From NCBI GenBank assembly GCA_963971225.1, contig OZ020267.1, positions 65,996,577-66,060,576 of the forward strand: a DNA stretch of 64,000 bases, read 5' to 3'. Each line of letters starts with the position of its first letter. Positions within the stretch are counted from its first letter, which is position 1. A model generated the notes under the pieces. The model searched no databases. It was not told where the DNA came from and saw only the letters and a program-made list of their open reading frames with translations. Source of the stretch: Melieria omissa (taxonomy: Eukaryota; Arthropoda; Insecta; Diptera; Ulidiidae). Made by a program: the position numbers and the translations under genes. Positions 55,856 through 64,000 of the stretch are shown here, piece by piece.

Positions 55856-57545
55856 AATTTTTGAGATGAGTGGATGGGTGGACAGATGGAGGGATGCATG
55901 AATGGATAGGCAAATGGTTAGACGAATGAATGGACGAATGAGCCAATAAGTGGATAGATGAATGGGGGGGATAAACCATGGATGGATAAATAGATGGACA
56001 AATAAATGCACAGATAAACCAGTAAATGGATGAATAGAGGGAGAAATGGGCAAACGTACAGATAGACGAACGAGCGGAGAGTCCGATGGACCTTAATTGA
56101 CGGACGAAACTATGGATAGATGAACGTAAAAACGGATTGATGAACGCACGGGATGATGGATTGATGAACAAACGAACTAGACGAACGAATAGATGGACGG
56201 GCGGAGACTTTGAGGAGTGGTCTTATGAATTAATGTACGTAAAGACGGATTGATGAACAAACGGGACGATAGATTGATGAACGAAGGAACCAGACGAAAT
56301 GATGGAGGCAGGAGCGAAGACTTCGATTGACGGACAAAGCAATGAATTGATGTACGTATGCATGTTAAGTAGGATTGATAAACGAACGGTTCGATGAATT
56401 GACAAACAAACAAACGATTCGAATGTATGGAGGGACGAACGAAGACTTTGAGCGGCGGACGAAACTATGGATAGATGGACGTAAAGACGAATTTATAGAG
56501 TAAAGGAGAGTTCGATGGAAGACGCAAGGGACGTATTGAAGCAATGAATTGATGTACGTATGTATGTTAAGTAGGGTTGATAAACGAACGGTTCGATGAA
56601 TTGACAAACGAACGAACGAGACGAATGAATGGAGGGACGAACGGCGAACCGATGAATTGATGTACATAAAGACGATTTGATGAACGAAAGGGAAGATGGA
56701 TTGATGAACCAACGGGGCGATAAACTGATGAACCAATGAAACAGACGAATGGATGGAGGACGGAGCGAGGACTTCGACTGACGGACGAAGCAATCAATGT
56801 ATGTACGTAAAAACCGATTGATGAACGAACGGAACGATGGATTGATGAACGAACGAACCAGACGAATGCATAGAGAAAGGACGGAGACTTTAAGCGGCGG
56901 ACCAATTAATTTCTGTACGTAAAGACCGATTGATGAACGAACGGGACGATGGATTGATGAACGAACGAACGATTCAAAAGGATGTAGGGACAAACAGACT
57001 TTGACCGGCAGACGAAGCTATGGATAGATGGACGTAAAGACGAATTTATAAACGAACGGGACGATGAATTGATGAACGAATGAACGAGGCGATTGAATTG
57101 ATGGACGAACAGAGACGTCAACCAGCGGACCGATGAACTCATGTACATAGACAGTTTGATGAACCAACGGGACGATGGACTGATGAACCAATGAACCAGA
57201 CGAATGGGTGGAGGGAGGAGCAAAGACTTCGACTGACGAACGAAGCAATGAATAAATGCACGTTAGGACGGACGGTATAAGCGAACGGGACGATGAGTTG
57301 CAGAACGAACGAACGATTAGAATGGATGGAAGGACGATCGAAGACTTTGACCGGCGGACGAACCTATGGATAGATGGACATAAAGAATTTATAAAATGAC
57401 GGGACGATGAATTGATGAACGAACGAACGAGAGGAAAGAATTGATGGACGAACAGAGACTTCGACCGGCGGACGAATTTATGGATAGATGGACGTAAATA
57501 CAGTTTGATGAACGAACGGGGTCATTGATGGATCGACAATAAGCA
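55856..57545. repeat. Degenerate tandem array, about 112-bp units
   Basis: The region is built of GAAC, GATG and GACG tetranucleotide words. A landmark GACTT(T/C)GA(C/G)(C/T)G(G/A)CGGAC recurs near 56207, 56316, 56448, 56771, 56886, 56996, 57113, 57227, 57343 and 57458, i.e. every 109-116 bp, with gaps where it has decayed. Between landmarks recur TATGGATAGATGGACGTAAAG and GGGACGATG(G/A)ATTGATGAACG. The minus strand has Ser/Phe/Ile/Arg-rich open frames that follow from the repeat. Confidence 0.85.
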
Positions 57546-58816
57546 AACGGAATTACAAATTGATGAACTAAGGAGCGACGCACTAATAAAAATGTAACCC
57601 AGTACACTGCACAAAGCTGGCCACAAAGCAAAGTTGAATTCCACTGACACTTAGTTGTCTGTTCCACTATTCTGAACGCCACTTGTGGTCATCAATGTGA
57701 AAATGTGTTGACAAACAAAAACAACAATAACTAAAGAGTTAATAAACAACAACAAAAATGTGCAGACATTTTTTTGCTAGCGTTGCCATCGTTCGGCGTA
57801 CTCGTACATCTGTTTGGTGTAGGTGCTGACTTGGCGGGTGCCTGTCGCTTAAGCCGCCTTTGCGTGCTTGCTACTAGTCAGCTTTTCAGTCGCCGCTGTA
57901 TGCTCACTCCGCCACAGCGTCTGTTGTCAGCACACAAATCGATAATATGCGCCATCGAGCTTGTCGTATAAGAACAATAAAAAATACAAATTAAGAAAAA
58001 CAAACGCAAAGAAACAACCAGAAAAATGCGTTTATTGCACTTTTCATATGAGCGGCCGGTGCGTGCGAGTGTGCGTGCAAAACACACCAACACGCAAGGA
58101 AGCAGCAAGCAAGAGAAATAGTAAAGTCCATAAAACAAAAAACGAACAGCAGCGCGAACAAAACGTGCGCTGTTTCCTAAGTGGTCTGACTGCGTGAGCG
58201 TTGGAGTGGCGGCTAAAGTCGAACTCGAATAAATGACAGAACGTAAGAACTTTGAAGGCCTATAAGCCATGCGGCCAACACACGACCGTAGTAGCAATAC
58301 GAGCTCAAAAGAAACTAGTTTGTGAATGTCGTGTGTGTGGAAAGGAAGTCTTTGATTGTGGCCGGGACTGGGATTTACATACATTGAGGTTATGTGTATG
58401 AGGTGGGAAAAATAATCAAAATAAAGTACAACTGGTGTTAATTCAATTGTTGTCGAAAACACTTTTATCGATCAATCAATGGGTTCATATAAGTGAGTAG
58501 GGATATTTTAGCGCCCTTTCGAAAATTCTATTAATTTTTTCTATGGGGGAAAAATTGCAAAAGAAGGAAAGATGTTTTTAGTATGCAAATCACAAGATTA
58601 TTCCAAACATGTTCCCAAATATTTTCCTAAAGATTTTACGGCAATCGAGGTTAGAGGATCAACATAGCCCAATATGCAATTCTTGCGCTGAATAAAACTT
58701 GAAGACTCGTTGCTATTCTCATTAGTTATGCCCACCCGTCAAACTTTGACCAAAGCGTTCTTCGCTTTCAGCCAACTGCATCCCATAGAACCTCTTAGCC
58801 TGACAGTCAACAAAGA

Positions 58817-58902
58817 TTGCTGTGAGAATCCTTGCAATTTCAAGTAATTCATCTTCATTGCTGTGAGAATTCTTATGCAAATTTCAAGTAATTCATCTTG
58901 AA
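58817..58902. repeat. Short tandem duplication, about 42 bp
   Basis: ATTGCTGTGAGAAT(C/T)CTT, then GCAA(A)TTTCAAGTAATTCATCTT occurs twice in a row with small indels. No function is evident. Confidence 0.75.
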
Positions 58903-60832
58903 AGCAGTGAGGAATGCAACTCAAACATAATGGTAAATAATTTCAATTGGAAAATTCAGCAGTAATGTCTTCAAAGACAATGAAATCAACATCAAAAAAT
59001 ACTTATAAATAGATAAGTTTTCATATTGAAAGTTGTTCTTTTAGGTTTCTATTTTAAAATATGTGAGCAGTGAACCGTATCCAATGGTATCACATGGAAT
59101 TCTACACAGCATAGCACAAATGCGCTTTAGCAGTTCAGCAGAAATGATAGACAACACAGCAGCAGGAACGACAATAAGAACCAACAATGGACCCAACTGG
59201 CAGCCACAGCATAAACATATAAATTTCTCAATTTAAAGTGACATAATGGCAGCGAAACAGGAAATAAAATACGCTACAGCTGCAATTTCGTTATCAGCAT
59301 TTACCGCGTTATTGTTGCGTACTGTTGTTGCTATTGTCGTTGTTGTTGTTAATATATGTAGTTATTACATTATTCCTTTTTTTTTTGTGCAATACATCCC
59401 ATGACTGTGCAGCAGACACGCGCAAGTGGAAGGTGTGCAACGACACACCAGCAGCAACAGCAGCAATCAGTCTACTTTTGTTTCATTTCGCGTACTCGGG
59501 TGCACACAAGCTGTTTTGTATTGTTGGGCTGTGCGTTTGTCAGTGTTTGGGTGTGTGTGTGTGTGCGTGGAAGTGGCAGCAATTTGCAAAGTGCATCTGC
59601 AACAGCAGACAACGCTGACGACCAGCCAGCCCGCAGCCAACAGTTGCCGGCACATGCGTTTAACAATTTTATTTGTATTTTTTTTTTTTGCAAAAATACA
59701 AAAGCGTACCGACAGCAAGAGAAATGCGTTATCTTTGCATAAAAATAAAAGCAAAAAAAATTTATATATGTATTTATCAACGCAAAAAACATTGGACTCT
59801 ACACGGCCGACAATGCAGCGAAATTTCAATCAATCACGCGCAGCTGAATGTTTGCCTCGCCGACCGGGTTAAAGTCATAAAACACTTTGTGCAGCGACTC
59901 AAACAGCCAACAACAGCAGCAGCAACAACAAAAATATGGATCTTCATTTGTGCCACAGCAACCAGCGGTTGTTGCTGTCAGCCACTTAAAAACAGCCATA
60001 AAAACAAAGCCTACAGTTTAAAATCAGCAACAACAACAACAATAAAACAATATCAACAGACCAAATAAAAACTACGAACCGAGGGGGTCAGCACCGACAC
60101 CACCGGCTGCGACTGTGGGTTGGGTTAATTTAAAAATGGCCCTCATTACACAACAACAACAACGACGACTACACCAGGTCGCCACGTTCCCTTTTCCACC
60201 GTGCAACACACACACACCCACACACACACACACGCGCGCGCGCAGACTCTGCTGTCAGCCAATCAACCATATACGGCGGCGACAACGCATCTAGGCAGCC
60301 ATTTCTCCTACTGTCATTCCCCTTGCGTAACGCCTCCTCCTCCACATTCTTCAAGCTTCATCAACGTTCTATGCAGTCAACCACAGCGTGAATTCTTTTG
60401 TGTATAAAATTTAAATTAAAATAAATACTTTCCGGTTTCAATCATGAATTGTAGAAAAACTTTTTAAAAAACGTTTTGTTGGGCATGTTGCAGCAGCAAC
60501 AATAACAAAAACAACTCATTGAAACGTTTGCATTGCAAACGCAAGTCCATTTTCCGCTCGAATGGCGCCGACAGAGACAGCGCCGCACATGCGGTATTCC
60601 AATAAATGCGTATGTTCAATTTGTAGTTGTTGTTGTTGTTGTTGCTTAGGTAAATGCAATGAATAAAAGTCTTTTTTTGGCAGTTTTCAATTGTACAAAG
60701 TTGAAAAGTATACAGAGAATGCATGCATATGACGTCATGTAAGAGTGGAAGGGGGGAAAGTAATTTGTATCAATTTGTACTGAACTGTACAACAACAACA
60801 ACAGCAACAAATACTTTATAGAAAGTGTCATG

Positions 60833-60990
60833 GGCAGAGGGGATCAGAGAGGGAGTCCAAGGCTTAGGCGGATTGACGTTGTGGACCAATCTGCAACCGA
60901 ATGGGGAATCAGAACTTGGAGAACTCTAAGAAGAGATAGAAAAACTTCGTTCTGGATTGTTTGGCCAATGATCTTGATGATGATTAATTA
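60833..60990 (+). pseudogene. LINE pol C-terminal fragment
   Basis: One + strand frame reads GSPRLRRIDVVDQSATEWGI, then RTWRTLRRDRKTSFWIVWP and MILMMIN before a stop. This fits the end of many LINE pol proteins (GRPRLRW.D.V..DL..LG...W...A.DR..WR.......). Only about 50 codons remain and no ends are visible. Confidence 0.55.
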
Positions 60991-63733
60991 GTAGCGGTAT
61001 TCACGACCTCTCAAACAATCGAGCAAGTATACGCTAAACAACAAAAAAAATGCGTTTATAGTACTTCTGCATGAAAAGTAGTAAAAATCAGCTGGCTTCC
61101 AAGTTTCTCGTTGTTTTTCTATGAAACTTATTCCATTATCAGATATTAAATCGTCAACTGCCAGTAGTCAATTGAAGCGGCATTATGACGCTTTTAGTTA
61201 CTGGTGGAGTTTTTGGCTTTATAAATAAAAAAAAATGTTCAGTCATTGACTCATTTTCACTCTTAAGCAGTTTCAATATCTCTTAAACTTATCACATTCG
61301 AAACGTGTCATACCATCTCCTGTGTTAGTGCAACATCCTCGGCAGTGCGTGCGTCGAACATGAATTCATGGAGTAATTTCATCATGGGTGCAGCTGGAAA
61401 TGTTTGTCACGTTTGTCGTAGCAAATCGGAACCGACAACACTTTGTGGCATATGACGGTGATATACGAAATGCGAGCAACACAATATGGCAGAATTTGTT
61501 GGTGTACCAGTAAATTGATTTTTTGGTTAAAGAATTTTTTATTAAAATCAAAATACTTGATTTGCACTTGAAATTTTTTTAGTTGCCCAATTTGTTCACT
61601 TTTATTATTATTTTTTTTATTTTTATTTGGCAATATTTATTTATTGATTGCAATGATTCATCGTTCACTCTACGGGCACAAAAATTTATTATATTTATTA
61701 TATTGAGAAATAAAATAATAACACGTAAAAACGATTTTCAGACGCAGCCAATGAAATTAATGTGCTTCCGCTACACTTTTTCTGTGCTTTTTGTTTACTT
61801 CAGAGTGTGCTGAATGTACATTGGGTTGTTGTTGTTGTTGTTGTTGCTGTTGCAGCTGTTGATGCCCATGGAACAGGATTGCCGCAATACAAGAATCAGC
61901 TGACGTATTCACATAAACGGAGGGTAGCACAAAGCTAAAGAAAAGCAAAGGACGCACACATACAGGTAAACACCAACACCTCTGAGCGCTCACACACACT
62001 TAAACACATTAAAAGGCGCAACACAGCTGAATAAACAGACGAAAAACTATGCAGGCAACGACCGAGCGTTGTCACGTTTATCTGTGCGTACGTCTGTCTG
62101 TCTGTCTGGACGTCTGCGTAGCTTCCGCCGACTTCCGACTTCAATAGTCTTTGAAACTACAATTAGATTATACGTGGAAGCACTTTATAAGAATTGGATG
62201 TGTGAGTGTTCGAAGGTGTTGCAGGACATGTGTTTTCTATGTAGGCACTTTTATCAATTCTCACTTCACACACTTCTTCGCACACTTGAATTTTTAAAAC
62301 TTTTCACTAAGAAAAAAACCATCTTATTTTTATTCCTCTTTTGAGGCTAATGACACGCCGCCGATTCGCTGCTGCTAAAATCACTCGACCTACAACAACG
62401 GCAACAACCACACTAAAGATGTCATTGCTTGCGTTCAAGAGCCCACCACACGTCTTCCAAACACGAAAGAATTGCCAATTGAATCCGGTATAAACCGTAA
62501 AAGCCAGCGAAACTGTAAAATACACAAACACAAACCGCACAGACCGCACAGTCAAGTCGAAACGAATCAACTTAGGGGGCTGAACTGACGCAAAAAAGCC
62601 CAGTAAATTATGCTGCGAGCAGCCAAGTCAAACCAATCAGCCAACCAGTCGACCGCACACATGTTTGGAGCGCGAGAACAGCAACAGTAGAAAAGTAGCG
62701 CGGCCAACAGACAACTCGGTGAGAATCACACAAGAATTGAAGAGAGAGAAAGCAAGAGAGTATGTGAGCGTGTTGGAGAAAGAGTGAACACATTAGCGGC
62801 TAAAAGTGCGAGACCATATTTAAATATCCACACAGCAATTATGAATATGTATGAAGAAGAGACATGTGCTGTTAGAACGACTGGAAGCCGAAGAAGAAAA
62901 AACAAACGATTTGAATTAGAGACAAAATATTAGTGAATACGATTTACTAATGACTGGGTAGGAGCTCCACAAAAGATTTAAATATTACATAAAAATATAA
63001 TGGGACAATGCCAAAAAACCCATGTGCCAAGACACAGTAAGCAAACTAGAAACAACAACAGAATCACATTTACGAGCGATCAACAATGAGAAATTCACAG
63101 CAAAGTTATTACCCCCCAAAAACAAAGAAGCATGGAGCGCAAAAGAGCGAACAAAATGAGCTGAAACAGCGCAATAGAGTTGCGAATTTGTATTGAGATA
63201 ATGTCAGTGTGTGTGTGTATGTGTGTTTTTATGGAAGCACAAATGAAATAATTTAATGATCGCTCATTACCGGTGAGTAGTTAGAGCTTTGATTTGGAGC
63301 CATCAAAGTTGTAGAGATTTATTGCGCGCTTAATGAGAGTCGTTGAATTGGTGACTAGTAAGATCGCTACAAATATTGGGAGCAGATCAGATGATTTTTA
63401 AAATCTAAAACTGAAGAACTACGAAGAAAGGACACGTGATGGACTATGCAAAATTGTTGTCTGAAGTTGACCAGATAGTGGACGGAACTGTTAGACAGAA
63501 CGATCAGTAATTTGTAGTACAGAAAACCCTCAAGTGCTCAGATAGATAGTTCAAGCAGTTCAAAGATAAATCTGGCAAATTTGACATTGGTTGGTTGGTT
63601 CAACGATGGCAATGTTCCAACATCCAATTAGCGCGTTAGGGCCGTTTTAATACCACTATTCCCGGTAGGTACCCTAAGGTATATTGTGTGGCGTCATCTG
63701 GACTTATATGTATCTATCCATACATATGCTTAT

Positions 63734-64000
63734 TAGGGATTGCAATCCCGGACCAGTTTTACAATCCCGGGATTTACGGGACTGAAAATCCCAATCCCGG
63801 GATGCCGGGATTTTTTTCGGGATTGAATATATTACTTTAAGGAACTAGTTCAGACTTTTTTCAATCAACTAAATTATATCTATGTATTAAATACAATTTT
63901 GTGTACTTAATTTAAAACTAAGAACAAAATATTTATGACAAATAACTAAAAAACGCATTTAATTGCGAAATCACCTGGCTAACCTGCTGAAAAAGGCATC
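63734..64000 (+). mobile_element. Left end of a hAT-like element, cut by window edge
   Basis: From TAGGGATTGCAATCCCGG onwards, four or five copies of the word ATCCCGG(G) or its inverse CCGGGAT lie within about 100 bp (63745-63830). A short TAGGG-type terminus with clustered subterminal repeats fits hAT elements, where they serve as transposase binding sites. The rest and the other end lie outside the window, so this is tentative. Confidence 0.5.

Larger units (their letters stand above)
19495..64000 (-). other. pum: Probable pumilio intron, at least 44.5 kb
   Basis: No further pum exon, and no other host gene, could be recognised to the right of 19494 on either strand, so this is taken as one long upstream intron. 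Drosophila pum also has very long introns. Transposons and arrays are listed separately. Stretches such as 19860-22430, 30254-30594, 36508-38460, 40250-43026, 50040-53420, 53780-55855, 57545-60830 and 60990-63730 hold only AT-rich sequence, CA/GT runs and CAA/CAG low complexity. Very short N-terminal exons could be hidden in them. Confidence 0.6.

Noticed and set aside
55791..57682. Series of minus-strand frames rich in Ser, Phe, Ile, Arg (IHSFVRRS-like repeats)
   Set aside because: Direct translation of the degenerate array, with no start context, splice signal or domain.
57878..58462. 194-codon minus-strand open frame
   Set aside because: No recognisable motif, no splice signals that would link it to pum, and low-complexity composition. 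It looks like a chance frame.

Overview
The window looks like nuclear DNA of a higher fly (Diptera), most likely a tephritid-type fruit fly. It is AT-rich, full of CAA/CAG and CA/GT simple repeats, and crowded with mariner, hAT, LOA-type LINE and Ty3/gypsy elements. The only host gene I can support is pumilio (pum), on the minus strand. Five consecutive internal coding exons (19494-19268, 19184-19049, 18032-17914, 519-282, 217-125) join in frame with canonical splice sites and match the N-terminal, pre-PUF part of Drosophila Pumilio. The PUF repeats lie to the left of the window. Earlier exons were not found, so they probably lie beyond position 64000.

Almost everything else is intron. The 17.4-kb intron between the third and fourth exons (520-17913) holds an A-rich degenerate satellite, a probable solo LTR, a hAT MITE carrying an internally deleted mariner, a seemingly perfect 2,496-bp tandem duplication, a DD41D (rosa-type) mariner remnant, a full-length Mos1-like mariner with a frameshift and a lost catalytic Asp, and a short internally deleted mariner.

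The DNA right of 19494 is probably the next pum intron (at least 44.5 kb). It contains, in order: a decayed mariner fragment; a full-length LOA-type LINE inserted in a (GATTA)n microsatellite; a MITE nested in another MITE; a pogo-like MITE; a mariner split by a second full-length LOA-type LINE; a tRNA-derived SINE inside a tandem repeat; a decayed LINE tail; a DD41D mariner with one stop codon; a young gypsy element with identical LTRs inside an (ATTTT)n tract; a 21-bp minisatellite; a 1.7-kb degenerate array of about 112-bp units; another LINE tail; and the left end of a hAT-like element cut by the window edge.

The most unusual object is the gypsy element at 45060-49559. Its LTRs are identical, gag and pol are open, and it has a 4-bp target duplication, yet there is no room for a protease. 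In that place sits a short open frame that resembles a piece of a jockey-type LINE reverse transcriptase. No operon-like cooperation among genes is expected here: pum is the host gene and the rest are mobile elements or simple repeats in its introns.
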